Origin: Prionace glauca
Lineage: Eukaryota > Chordata > Chondrichthyes > Carcharhiniformes > Carcharhinidae
Assembly: GCA_037974335.1 (NCBI GenBank)
Contig: CM075760.1
Coordinates: 50,486,119 to 50,550,118 of the forward strand
DNA: 64,000 nucleotides
Direction of reading: 5' to 3'
Part shown: positions 53,726 through 63,904 of the stretch, piece by piece
How positions within the stretch are numbered: the first letter of the stretch is position 1
How the letters are laid out: each line of letters starts with the position of its first letter
Translations under genes and position numbers: made by a program
Notes under the pieces: generated by a model
Told to the model about the DNA's origin: nothing
Seen by the model: the letters and a program-made list of their open reading frames with translations, nothing else
Databases searched by the model: none

Positions 53726-53737
53726 TTCTTCATAAGA

Positions 53738-54304
53738 GAGCAAGACTTTTCTGTGAATATTCAATAAATTTCTAGAAATTTTATGAAGATTCGATGGGGA
53801 TTTCAATCAAAACATGCAGTCAAATCAGAAATTGGTGTAAAACTGTTCCTGACTGTAAGTGACGCTTCCAGTCTGAAAATGTCTTTGATCTGAAGTTTCC
53901 AAGTGTTTATGTGACATTCCTGAGTTTTCTGATGTAAGGCAGTGACAACAACTGGTATTTACTGTTAACAGATTAAAATATATGCTGCACAGGAGCTGAA
54001 AGGTAAGGAGAGGGAAGATGGAGAAATTGTAATTCACCAAAGGTGTACACATGGTGTTTGTCAAGATTTCCTTTTTAACTAACAATAAATTCAATGTACT
54101 GTTTGGGAGCAGGTCCAGCATTAGGATTAGGGTGAGGTATTAGTTAGGGTGAGGTGTTAGTTAGGGTTAGGATTCAGGGTGGAGGTTGGGATCTTGGTTT
54201 TGGTGCTGAGAATGCAGACAGAAATTGGGATCCTGCTGTATTTATGTGTGGAGTTCCAAGGATGGTGGAACCAGGAGTAAAAATGGGAAAAAGGTTTCAG
54301 TACG
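53738..54304. other. Intergenic with telomere-like words
   Basis: A short 'ttagggtgagg..ttagttagggt' stretch (54128-54170) resembles decayed (TTAGGG)n. Nothing else recognised. Confidence 0.45.
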
Positions 54305-54735
54305 GCCGCGGTGGCACAGTGGTTAAGAACATAAGAACATAAGAAATAGGAGCAGGAGTAGGCCATCTGGCCCTTCGAGCCTGCCCCGCCATTCAATAAG
54401 ATCATGGCTGATCTGTCGTGGCTCAGTTCCACCTTCCCGGGTTAGTACTGCTGCCTCTCAGCGCCAAGGACCCGGGTTCATTTCCGGCCTTGGGTAACAG
54501 TGTGGAGTTTGCACTTTCTTCCTGTGTTTACGTGGATTTCCTTCGGGTGCTCCAGTTTCCTCCCACAGTCCAAAGATGCATGGGTTAGGTTGATTGGCCA
54601 TGATAAATTGCCCCTTTTAATCAGGGAGGATTGGCATGTGAGGTTATGGGAAAAGGGCCTGGGTGGGATTGTTGTCAGTGCAGGATCAATGGGCTGAATG
54701 GCCTCCTTCTCCAGTGTAGGGATTCTATTATACAG
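54305..54735 (+). mobile_element. tRNA-headed SINE split by a CR1 3' end
   Basis: The head starts 'gcggtggcacagtggtta' and resumes at 54445 with 'gtactgctgcctctcagcgc'. The B box is 'cccgggttcatttccg' and the tail 'ccagtgtagggattctatta'. The break is occupied by 54326-54439. Confidence 0.92.
54326..54439 (-). mobile_element. 114-bp CR1-type LINE 3' end nested in a SINE
   Basis: On the minus strand this is the terminal part of the young CR1 family (same as 16430-16545), ending in TTCTTATG repeats at 54326. GGTTA flanks it (54321-54325 and 54440-54444), consistent with a 5-bp target duplication. Confidence 0.92.
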
Positions 54736-54935
54736 TTTTATCTTGTCTTTTTCAGTGCCAGATTCTTGTTTCATCTGTTTACATGTCCTACAATTTCATT
54801 GTTCAGAGCTGTTTTTCTCAGTCCCAGATGTGGCATTCAAATTTTGGCTTCAACTATTAAATAAATTGGTTCACTGTTTGTGTGTGTGTGTGTCTTTCTG
54901 AATATCAGATTATGTGTCAGTCTATTTGTGTGTGA
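54736..54935. other. Short spacer with (TG)n
   Basis: (GT)n at 54878-54892. Otherwise nothing recognised. Confidence 0.5.
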
Positions 54936-55885
54936 ACAAAGCAAAGAAAATTACAGCACAGGAACAGGCCCTTCGGCCCTCCAAGCCTGCACCGACCATG
55001 CTGTCCAACTGAACTAAAGCCCCATACCCTTCTGGGGACCATATCCCTCTATTCCCACCTTATTCATGTATTTGTCAAGACACCCCTTAAAAGTCGCTAT
55101 CACATCTGCTTCCACGACCTCCCCCGGCAACAAGTTCCAGGCACTCACCATCCTCTGTCTAAAAAAACTTGCCTTGTACATCTCCTTTAAACCTTGCCCC
55201 TCATGTCTTAAACCAATGCCCCCAGGTAATTGACTCTTCCACACTGGGAAAAAGTTCCTGACTATCCACTCTGTCCAAGCCCCTCATAAGCTTGTAGACT
55301 TCTGTCAGGTCGCCCCCTCAACCTCCATCGTTCCAAGTGAGAAGAAACCAAGTTTCTCCAACCTCTCCTCATAGTTAATGCCCTCCATGTCAGGCAACAT
55401 CCTGGTCAATCTTTTTTGTACCCTCTCCAAAGCCTCCACATCCTTCTGGTGGTGTGGTGACCAGAATTGAACATTATATCCAAGTGCGGCCTAACTAAGG
55501 TTCTATAAATCTGCAACATGACTTGCCAATTTTTAAACTGGCCGGTGAAGGCATGCATGCCATATGCCATCTTGACTACCTTCTCCACCTGTGTTGCCAA
55601 TTTCAGTGACCTGTGTACCTATACACCCAGATCCCTCTGCCTATCAATACTCTTAAGGGTTCTGCCAGTTACTGTATGTTTCCTATCCGGATTAAATCTT
55701 CCAAAATGCATTACCTCACATTTGTCCGGATTAAATTTCATTTGCCATTTCTCTGCTCAAGTCTCCGATCGATCTGTTTCCTGCTGTATCCTCTGATAGT
55801 GCTCATTGCTATCCGCAAATTCATCGACCTTTATGTCGTTCGCAAACTTACGAATAAAACCAGTTACATTTTGCTCCAAACCATT
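54936..55885 (-). mobile_element. CR1-like LINE 3' part (second subfamily)
   Basis: The minus-strand tail is at 54940 (agaaaattacagcacaggaa). Then come RT C-terminal blocks, for example RQRMVSAWNLLPGEVVEADV, EGYGPQKGMG and TLVRPHLDIMFN. Frame-broken, it reaches the LINE at 55886, whose 3' end abuts it. Confidence 0.85.
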
Positions 55886-58800
55886 TAGAACATAGAACAT
55901 TACAGCACAAACAGGCCCTTCGGCCCTCGAGTTGCGCCGATCGCATCAACCCCACCAATCTATAGACCTATCTATAACCCCCAATCCCATTAAACCCCAT
56001 ATACTCATCCAGAAGTCTTTTAAAAGACCCCAGCGAGTTCGCCTCCACCACCGACGACGGCAGCCGATTCCATTCATTCACCACCCTCTGAGTGAAAAAC
56101 TTACCCCTAACATCACCTCTGTACTTCCCTCCCCGCACCTTAAATCTGTGTCCTCTCGTAGCGACCATTTCAACCCGGGGAAATAGCCTCTGAGAGTCCA
56201 CCCTATCTATTCCTCTCAACATTTTATAAACTTCTATCAGGTCGCCTCTCAACCTTCGCCTCTCCAGGGAAAAGAGTCCCAGCTCCCTCAACCTATCTTC
56301 ATAAGGCATGCCTCCCAGTCCAGGCAACATCCTTGTAAATCTCCTCTGCACCCTTTCAATAGCTTCTACGTCTTTCCTATAGTGAGGCGACCAGAACTGC
56401 GCACAGTACTCCAAATGAGGCCTGACAAGGGTCCTGTAAAGTTGCAGCATTACCTCCCGACTCCTAAACTCAATCCCTCGATTAATGAAGGCCAGTACAC
56501 CATACGCCTTCTTGACCACCTCCTCCACCTGCGAGGCCGATTTAAGAGTCCTGTGAACCCGGACCCCGAGATCCTTCTGCTCTTCAACGCTACTAAGACC
56601 CCTGCCCTTAATAGTGTACTCGTTCATCCCGTTGGTTCTGCCGAAATGGACGACTACACATTTATCCGCGTTGAAGTCCATCTGCCACTTCTCCGCCCAT
56701 TCCTGCATCCTATCTATGTCCTGCTGCAACTTTTGACATCCTTCCAGACCATCCACAACACCGCCGACCTTCGTGTCATCAGCGAACTTGCTAACCCATC
56801 CCTCCACTTCCTCATCCAGGTCATTTATGAAAATGACAAACAGCAAGGGTCCCAGAACAGATCCCTGGGGCACCCCACTGGTGACTGACCTCCATTCCGA
56901 AAAAGACCCATCCACAACCACTCTCTGCCTTCTGCAGGCAAGCCAGTTCTGGATCCACAAGGCCAAAGGCCCTTGGATCCCATGCCCTCTCACCTTCTCA
57001 AGAAGTCTTGCATGGGGGACCTTATCAAAAGCCTTGCTGAAGTCCATGTACACTACGTCCACGGCACTTCCTTCGTCAATGTGTTCCGTCACATTATCGA
57101 AGAACTCAACTAGGCTCGTAAGGCACGACCTGCCCTTGACAAATCCATGCTGACTATTCCTGATCATGTCAAACCTCTCCAAATGCTCGTAAATCTTGTC
57201 CCTCAGAAGCCTCTCCATCAGCTTACCAACCACTGAGGTCAGACTCACCGGGCGGTAATTTCCCGGGCTATCTCTGTTCCCTTTCTTGAAAATAGGGACT
57301 ACATCCGCAATCCTCCAATCTTCCGGAACCTCTCCCGTCTCCATTGATGACGCAAAGATCATCGCCAAGGGCTCTGCAATCACTTCCCTGGCCTCCCACA
57401 GTATCCTGGGGTACATCCCATCTGGTCCCGGCGACTTATCTACCTTGATAGAATTCAAAAGTTCTAACACATCCTCCTCCTTAATGTCCACGTACTCAAT
57501 CTTTTCCACCTGCTGCAAGTCCATAGCAAGATCTCCCAAATCAGCTTCCACTGTGAATACTGAGGCAAAGTACTCATTAAGCACCTCCGCCATTTCTTCT
57601 GGTTCTACACAGACCTTTCCCCCTTCACCTTTTATAGGTCCTATCCTTTCCCTTCTCACCGTTTTACCTTTCACATACTTATAGAAGGCCTTGGGATTTT
57701 CCTTAATCTTACCCGCCAAGGTCTTCTCATGACCCCTTCTGGCTCTCCTAATTTCCCTTTTAACCTCTTTTCTACAGTCCTTATATTCTTCAAGATCCTT
57801 AACCTCCCCTAGTTCCCTGAACCTTTTGTACACCTTCCTTTTCCTCCTGACTAGGTTCAACACAGCCTTCGTGCACCACGGTTCCCGCGACCTACCAAAA
57901 CCCCCTTGCCTTATCGGAACATTGTCATGCAGAGCGCCAGACAAACATTCCTTGAATATCCGCCACCTTCCTTCGGTACTTTTCCCTAAGAATGCCTCCT
58001 TCCAGTTTATTTGTCCAAGTAACTTCCTGACTTCTTCGTATCTCCCCTTACTCCAGACAAACACCTTCCTAGCCTGTCTGATCCTATCTCGTTCCAATGC
58101 AATTGTGAAGGAGATAGAATTATGGTCACCATTCCCAAGATGCTCTCCTACCGAGAGATCCATCACCTGCCCTGATTCATTCGCCAGTACCAGGTCAAGT
58201 ACAGCCTCTCCCCTCGTAGGCTTGTCCACATACTGTGTCAGGAAACCTTCCTGAACACACCTAACAAACTCCTCTCCAGCCAAACCCCTTACTCTAGGGA
58301 TATTCCAGTCGATGTTTGGGAAATTGAAGTCTCCCATCACGACAACTCTGTTTTTAATACATTTCTCTAGAATCTGGTTCCCTATCTGCACATCAACTTC
58401 CCTGTCACTATTGGGCGGCCTATAGAATACACCCAGCAAAGTTTTTGCCCTTTGCTGTTCGTAACTTCCACCCACAGAGACTCTGTAGAAAGTCCCTCCA
58501 CAGCATCCTCTTTCTCTGCAGCCATGACACTGTCCCTTACAAACAGTGCCACTCCACCACCTCTTCTGCCAGCCTCCCTGTCCTTCCTGAAACATCTGAA
58601 ACCTGGCACCTGAAGTACCCAGTCCTGTCCCTGAGACATCCAAGTCTCCGTAATGGCCACCACATCACATTCCCAAGCAGCTATCCACACCCTAAGCTCA
58701 TCTACCTTATTTACTATACTCCTTGCATTAAAATATACACACTTCAGCCCCTCAGTCTGGGCATTTCCCTTCTCCACCCCCTGTCTAACCTCCCTCCCAT

Positions 58801-58979
58801 GTTTTCTGCGGTCCTCCCCTACCTTTAAAGTATTAAAGCACATGCATTTCAAACCCTGCTCCGCCCCACCCCCACTACGCCGTGCCTTGCATTCCCCACC
58901 TATGCCCCCCTCCATTTCACCCCCTCTACTCAAGATCCCACCATTTAGATATATTACAAACAGAATCATTTATATATTT
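55886..58979 (-). mobile_element. Near-intact CR1-type LINE
   Basis: About 3.1 kb on the minus strand. It carries a nearly whole ORF2 and a 3' UTR ending in (TAGAACA)-like repeats at 55886-55900. The 5' end is near 58979, so ORF1 is missing. One frame break separates the endonuclease start from the rest. It is the best-kept mobile element of the window. Confidence 0.93.
55968..58900 (-). pseudogene. CR1 ORF2: APE endonuclease plus reverse transcriptase, one frameshift
   Basis: The first part (about 58780-58440) encodes CVYFNARSIVNKVDELRVW and DVVAITETW (endonuclease motifs) and FRCFRKDREAGRRGGGVAL. At about 58440, in an A-rich run, the frame shifts. The second part, to 55968, continues with LLGVFYRPPNSDREV, VVVMGDFNFPNIDW and LGNGDHNSISFT (endonuclease catalytic loops). 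The linker follows, then [66 protein letters not shown] and SKFADDTK, where catalytic aspartates are all present. The C-terminus has LVRPHLEYCAQFWSPHYRKD and RVVNEWNRLPSSVVEANSL. In CR1 elements this protein nicks the target and copies the RNA. Apart from the shift, about 830 codons are open. Confidence 0.9.
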
Positions 58980-58984
58980 TACAA

Positions 58985-59070
58985 ACAATTGTGTGTCAGT
59001 ATGTGTGTGTGTTGGTATGTGTGTGTCTGTCTCTCTCTCTCTGTCTGTGTTGGTTTGAAGAACCCGATGC
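58985..59070 (+). repeat. TG/TC-rich microsatellite
   Basis: (TG)n interrupted by 'ttggta', followed by a (TC)n block and 'tgtctgtgtt'. It lies just beyond the 5' end of the LINE. Confidence 0.85.
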
Positions 59071-59215
59071 TAACTGCTGCCTGTTGTTTCCTTGTGTTAG
59101 TTTAATCACTGCAGTGTCTGAGAAATCAACTTCATTTTTATCTGATGTGGCTTTAAGTTTAACAGTTTTTTAAAAAATTCTTCAATTTTTACCTCGGTGT
59201 GGGTCGAAACTCCCC

Positions 59216-59480
59216 ACGTACGAACATAGGAACAGGAGTAGGCCATTCAGCCCCTCGAGCCTGAACCGCCCCATTAAATGAGATCATGGCTGTTCAGTGG
59301 CCTACCTCCATATACCTGCCTTTGGCCCATATCCCTTAATACCTTTGCTGAACAAAATATATATCTATCTCAAGATTTAAAGGTGGCAACTAATTTAGTA
59401 TCAACTGCCTTTTGTTGAAGAGATTTCCAAACCTCTACCATCCTTTCTGAGTAGAAGTGCTTTCTAATATCAGAACCTGA
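59216..59480 (-). mobile_element. CR1-like LINE 3' end
   Basis: Minus strand: 'acgaacataggaacaggagt' at the 3' end, then 'ttcagcccctcgagcctgaa' and decayed C-terminal codons to about 59480. Confidence 0.8.
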
Positions 59481-60042
59481 AGAGAGAGATATGTTGACAA
59501 TGTCTGAAGAATCAGGGGCGTTGGATATCAGTAGTTTAGTGGGAGATTGAATGGGAATAGAGCCAATGAACCAGGAGGTGGGGCTCATGGACAAGATGTA
59601 TCCTGAGAGGACATGAGGGGAGAAGGGAGAGAAAGTAAAGAAATGTGGGTTCAGGACTCGAGAAAGGATGAAATTTACAGACGGTTTCGCCCGGATGAGA
59701 GAGGGAAGGGAGGGAAACAGCAGAGGCAGCTGATCAGATTGTCTCCATCTTCGTGACAAAGAAACTCCATGAGCTCCTCACACTTGTTGTTGGAGGTGAG
59801 GATGGAGGGAATACAGGAGAGAGAGACAGCCCAAAATGTGTGTTTGAGATATTAAAAAAAGTCAACACAGTGTGTGAGTTTGACGCAAAGCTGATTTATT
59901 TGACTTTTAATGAGAATATTAGCCCCTAAAGTGGCTGAGGTTTATTACCAGTGTAAACAGACCTGAATGAAGATGGTTCAGTCCTGAATGTGAGTAACAG
60001 CAACATCCAATCACTGTCGTTACTTGTGAACTCACTAGAGTT
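59481..60042. other. Unclassified repeat-like sequence and ZNF-G 3' flank
   Basis: 59480-59830 is purine-rich with a phrase (gtctccatcttcgtgacaaa, ctcctcacacttgttgttgg) that I believe recurs in shark genomes, but I cannot class it. 59930-60042 is ZNF-type 3'UTR. Confidence 0.4.
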
Positions 60043-61131
60043 TCAGCAGGTGGGATGAAGTCGTACATCCCTTCCCACACTCAGAGCAGGTGAATGGTCT
60101 GTCCACAGTGTGAATTCATTGGTGTACAGAGAGTTGAGAAGATTGCACAAACCCAGTCCCACAGTGAGAGCACCTGAATCAGTGTGAACACGTCGATGTC
60201 GCGTCAGTTCCCCAGAACGTTTGTAGCACTTCTCACAGTCTGGGCATTTAAAAGGTCTCTCATCAGTGTGAACTCGCTGGTGTGCAGTTAGTTGAGTTGA
60301 TCGTCTGAACCTAGTCCCACAGTGAGAGCATCTGAAAGGTCTATCTTCAGTGTGATCACGTTGATGGGATATCAGTTTCTCAGAGGTTTTGAAGCATTTC
60401 CCACAGTTTGGACATTTAAAAGGTTTATTTTCTGTGTGGGCTCGCTGGTGTGTCAGCAGGCTAGATGAGGCAGTGAATCTCTTCCCACATTCAGAACAGA
60501 TAAATGGCTTCTCCCCAGTGTGAACTCGCTGGTGTTTCAGCAGGTCAGATGACTGAATGAATCCTTTCCCACACTCGGAGCAGGTGAATGGCCTCTCCCA
60601 AGAGTGAACTCGCTGGTGAACAGTGAGGTCAGACGATCGTCTGAACCCAGTCCCACAGTGAAAGCACTTGAACGGTCTCTCGTCTGTGTGAATACGTTTA
60701 TGGCGCATCAGGTCCCCAGAACTTTTATAGCTCTTTCCACAGTCTGGACACCTGAAAGGTCTCTCGTCAGTGTGAACTCGCTGGTGACTCCGCAACTGGG
60801 TTGAAGTAGTTAATCCCTTCCCACACTCGGAGCAGATGAATGGTCTCTCGCTGGAATGAACTCGCTGGTGTGTGAACAAAGAGGATGACTGAGTGAATCC
60901 CTTCCCACATGTGGGGCAGATGAATGGCCTCTCCCCAGTGTGACTGCGCCAGTGCATTTCCAGCTTGGATGGGGAAATGAATCCCTTCCCACAGTCCCCA
61001 CATTTCCACAGTTTCTTCTCAGTGTGACTGCAATTGTGTCTCAACAGGTCAGATGATTGGCTGAAGCCTCGTCCACACACACAACACGTGTACGGTTTCT
61101 CTCCACCGTGAAGTGTACTTTCTCCTTCCAT
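60043..61131 (-). CDS. ZNF-G: C2H2 zinc-finger protein, 11 fingers, altered C-terminus
   Basis: 362 codons from ATG at 61131. Unlike its paralogs it keeps an N-terminal finger in frame: [20 protein letters not shown] and LLRHNCSH precede the [10 protein letters not shown] finger that is first elsewhere. There are eleven complete fingers in all, mixing the GKGFTQSS type with [13 protein letters not shown] and [12 protein letters not shown] types, as in ZNF-F. After HTD of the last linker about 10 bases present in related linkers (GAGAGACCA-like) are missing. The frame then shifts and ends in 45 unrelated residues (SGALTVGLG...). In the former frame two further decayed fingers can be recognised down to 60010. 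The acceptor is at 61215; the promoter would lie to the right, probably outside the window. Confidence 0.88.
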   Translation of the reverse strand: MEGESTLHGGEKPYTCCVCGRGFSQSSDLLRHNCSHTEKKLWKCGDCGKGFISPSKLEMHWRSHTGERPFICPTCGKGFTQSSSLFTHQRVHSSERPFICSECGKGLTTSTQLRSHQRVHTDERPFRCPDCGKSYKSSGDLMRHKRIHTDERPFKCFHCGTGFRRSSDLTVHQRVHSWERPFTCSECGKGFIQSSDLLKHQRVHTGEKPFICSECGKRFTASSSLLTHQRAHTENKPFKCPNCGKCFKTSEKLISHQRDHTEDRPFRCSHCGTRFRRSTQLTAHQRVHTDERPFKCPDCEKCYKRSGELTRHRRVHTDSGALTVGLGLCNLLNSLYTNEFTLWTDHSPALSVGRDVRLHPTC

Positions 61132-61215
61132 GTTCAAAATCTGATGATATCAAAGTTAAGATAAATTGAGCCACTCCATCAGCTTCCCAACTGCACACTC
61201 TCCCCTTCTAATACC

Positions 61216-61489
61216 CTGTGAAATTGACTTAAAATAGGTTAAAAAAAAAGGGAGTGAGAGAGAGCCCACAAAAACACAAAAACAGGTTGTGAAATTGATC
61301 TGAATGAATCTGGTAATTTCTGGGGCCGGCACTAAGAAACATTGACCATGAAAACTGCTGGATTGTCACAAAAACCCAACTGGTTTATATGGGAGGAAAG
61401 AGAAAGAGGTGAAGGAGAGGGATTTTGTATATCTACAAGACATACTAAGCGAGAAGTCAGCAAAGTAAATTTGACCCCGAGCTTCAAGT
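61216..61489. other. ZNF-G intron, no repeat recognised
   Basis: Low-complexity A and GA runs at 61225-61262; otherwise nothing to note. Confidence 0.4.
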
Positions 61490-62080
61490 GTGATATTGAT
61501 ACATAAACAGGGAAGTTATTCTGAATATTTATAAAACCTCTGGAATAATATTAAAGTCCTTGAGAAAATGCAGAGGAGATTTACCAGAATGGTTCCAGCA
61601 AAGGTGGTTGAGGGGATTTTTGATTCAGGTACACAAGATTCTGACTGGTTTCGATCAGATGGATAAAGAAATATGATCGTACAAGGACTAGGAGGACACA
61701 GATTTAATGTTTTGGGTAAAAACTTGATTGAACTATTTAAGATCTTGAAGGGGCTTGACAGGGTGGATGTGGAAAGGGCATTTATTTCTGTGGGAGAATT
61801 TTAAACTAGGCACCACAAAGTAAGGGGTCACCTGTTTAAATTAGAGATGAAGATTTTTTTTCTCAAAGGATTGTGAGACTTTGGAACATTCTTCTTGCAA
61901 AGGTGGTTGAGGCAGAGTCCTTGAATATCTCACAGCAGAGCTAGATAGATTCTTGATAAACAAGGAAGTGGAAGGTTATAGGGAGTAGGCGGGTACATGA
62001 AGTTGAGATTAAAATTAGATCACCACAATCCTACTGAATGGGAGAGCGGGGCTGAATGCTGCTCCTAATTTTTACGTAAA
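61490..62080 (+). mobile_element. Two overlapping old CR1-like LINE 3' fragments
   Basis: 'gcagaggagatttaccagaa' (61570) and 'actatttaagatcttgaagg' to 'tttggaacattcttcttgca' and 'tactgaatgggagagcgggg'. Diverged and frame-broken. Confidence 0.7.
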
Positions 62081-62089
62081 CAGTCCCTT

Positions 62090-62162
62090 GTTTCTGTGGT
62101 GTCGTGGTTATCACATTCGCTTCACACACAAAAGGTCCCTGGTTCGAAACCAGGCCAAACAC
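62090..62162 (+). tRNA. tRNA-Val-like sequence, anticodon CAC, probable pseudogene
   Basis: 73 bases match vertebrate tRNA-Val along their length: GTTTCTGTGGTGTCGTGGTT, then ATCACATTCGC, loop TTCACAC (anticodon CAC) and B box GGTTCGAAACC. Two anticodon-stem pairs and up to four acceptor pairs are broken, since the 3' acceptor strand reads CCAAACA. No T-run follows within the next few bases, though TTTTT occurs at 62170. Probably inactive. It lies between LINE copies. Confidence 0.72.
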
Positions 62163-62264
62163 GTTGGATCTTTTTCAATAAACACGTGCAAAGTCTGCAT
62201 GATTTAAATTAATTGCTCAACATTATCTCAATGTTACATCAAGTCAAATGCTTCTATACAGTAA

Positions 62265-62995
62265 ATGGCAGAATCTTTAAGCGAATTGATAGGTAGAGGG
62301 ATCTGGGTGTACAGATACACAGGTCACTGAAAGTGGCAAAGCAGGTGGAGAAGGTAGTCAAGAAGGCATACGGCATGCTTGCCTTTATCAGCCTGGGCAT
62401 AGAATTTAAAAATTAGCAAGTCATGTTGCAGCTATATAGAACCTTAGTTAGGCCACACTTGGAATACAGCGTTCAATTCTGGTCACCCCACTATCAGAAG
62501 GATGTGGAGGCTTTGGAGAGAGTACAGAAAAGAGTTACCAGGATGTTGCCTGGTTTGGAGAGGCATTAACTGTGAGGAGAGGTTGGAGAAACTTGGTTTG
62601 TTCTCACTGGAATGACAGAGGTTCTGGGCTGATCTGATAGAAGGCTGCAAGATTATGAGGATAGTCAGAAGCTTTATCCCAGGATGAAGGAGTCAATTAC
62701 TAAGAGGCATAGGTTTAAGATTTGAGGGGCAAGGTTTAAAGGTGATGTACAAGACAAGATTTTTGACATAGAGAGTGGGGGCCTGAAGCTCGCTGCCGGG
62801 GGAGGTAGTGGAAGAGAGAGCATAGTGATTTTTAAGGGGGCATCTTGACAAATACATGAATAGGATGGGAATGGAGGGGTATGGTCCCCGGAAGAGTGTT
62901 TTAGTTCAATCAGGCGTAATGGTCGATGCAGACTTGGAGGGCCTGTTCCTGTGCTGTAATTTTCTCTGTTCTTTGTTTTGTTTTTTAGTACAGGA
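62265..62995 (+). mobile_element. CR1-like LINE 3' part (second subfamily)
   Basis: 'ggtagagggatctgggtgta', the LVRPHLEYS-type block at 62445, the C-terminal region and tail 'gcctgttcctgtgctgtaat' to 'ctctgttctttgttttgttt'. Same subfamily as 54936-55885. Confidence 0.85.
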
Positions 62996-62997
62996 GA

Positions 62998-63228
62998 TGT
63001 GGGGAAGAATGTTTTTAGACAGTGAGTGCTAATGACCCAAAACTTGCTGCCTAAGATTGGGGTGGAAATGGACATGATGAGTAATTTCAAAAGGAAATTG
63101 GATAGGCATTAGAGGAAAATGAAGCTGCAAAGAGCAGAGGAATGGGACTGGATTGCTCTAGACAGATGGCATAGACTCAATGGGCCAAATGGCCTCCTCT
63201 GTGGTATCATGACTTCCTGTAATCTCAG
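62998..63228 (+). mobile_element. LINE 3' end, third subfamily
   Basis: 'agtaatttcaaaaggaaatt' to 'tgggccaaatggcctcctct': a short 3' end of a CR1-like family that differs from its neighbour. Confidence 0.7.
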
Positions 63229-63254
63229 CTTGTAATTTAACCCAGGGAGTTCAA

Positions 63255-63368
63255 ATATCACTCAGGTAAATCTGGACTACATTCGCTCCATGGCCATTCT
63301 GTCCCCCCTGAGGTATGTTGCCCAGGACTAAGCATTGTTCTTCAGGTGTGGTCTAACCAGGATTTGTG
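63255..63368 (-). mobile_element. LINE scrap
   Basis: 'tgttgcccaggactaagcat' and 'aggtgtggtctaaccaggat' match, on the minus strand, the LVRPHLEY-to-QFW region. Confidence 0.6.
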
Positions 63369-63369
63369 A

Positions 63370-63650
63370 ATCTCAGGGCTTTTCCAGTCACAGTAAGACC
63401 TGAAATCTTCTCTCTGACAGAATCAACAAACCTGTAACATTCCTCATTCAGATTCTGCTGACATTCAGGTCCTGTTGTGTTGAATGACTCAGTCAGATCA
63501 CAATGTGATGTTTGATTTGTGTTTCCCGTCTGTCAATTCTCCACTTCCAGCACTCTGTAAATTTAAAGAAACCATCACTGTCAGTCCAGGATAGAAATTC
63601 ACAACATTCTCTCCTCTATAATCGCCAACTGTGATTCAATGAGTTCCTGG
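63370..63650 (-). pseudogene. Orphan ZNF 5' exon and intron end
   Basis: Minus strand: intron sequence 'gaatttctatcctggactga' (63605-63586), a 'aaatttacag' acceptor near 63555, and exon sequence with 'atcacattgtgatctgactg'. This is the arrangement seen before ZNF-A to F. No finger exon follows to the left. It may be the upstream exon of ZNF-G displaced by repeats, or a relic of another gene. Confidence 0.5.
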
Positions 63651-63904
63651 ACATCTTCTCACATCTTTTATATTGCCCCCATCCTCAACCACTAATCAGT
63701 CAACACATCAATCCCACACTGCTTTCCCAGGCCAACTGAAAAGCAAAAAGACTCATCACTTTACAGGATAATGACTGACGGTCAACCAAACAACCTTCAT
63801 CTGTTGTCAATATTTTAATAGCAGGTGAAACAAAATGTTCAAAGAAAAATTACAAAAAAGTATATTTTTTAATGTCCGAACAATTTTCCAGAGAACCAGA
63901 TTTG

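Noticed and set aside
54128-54175. Telomeric repeat insertion
   Set aside because: Only a few irregular TTAGGG-like words; too short and broken to call an interstitial telomere.
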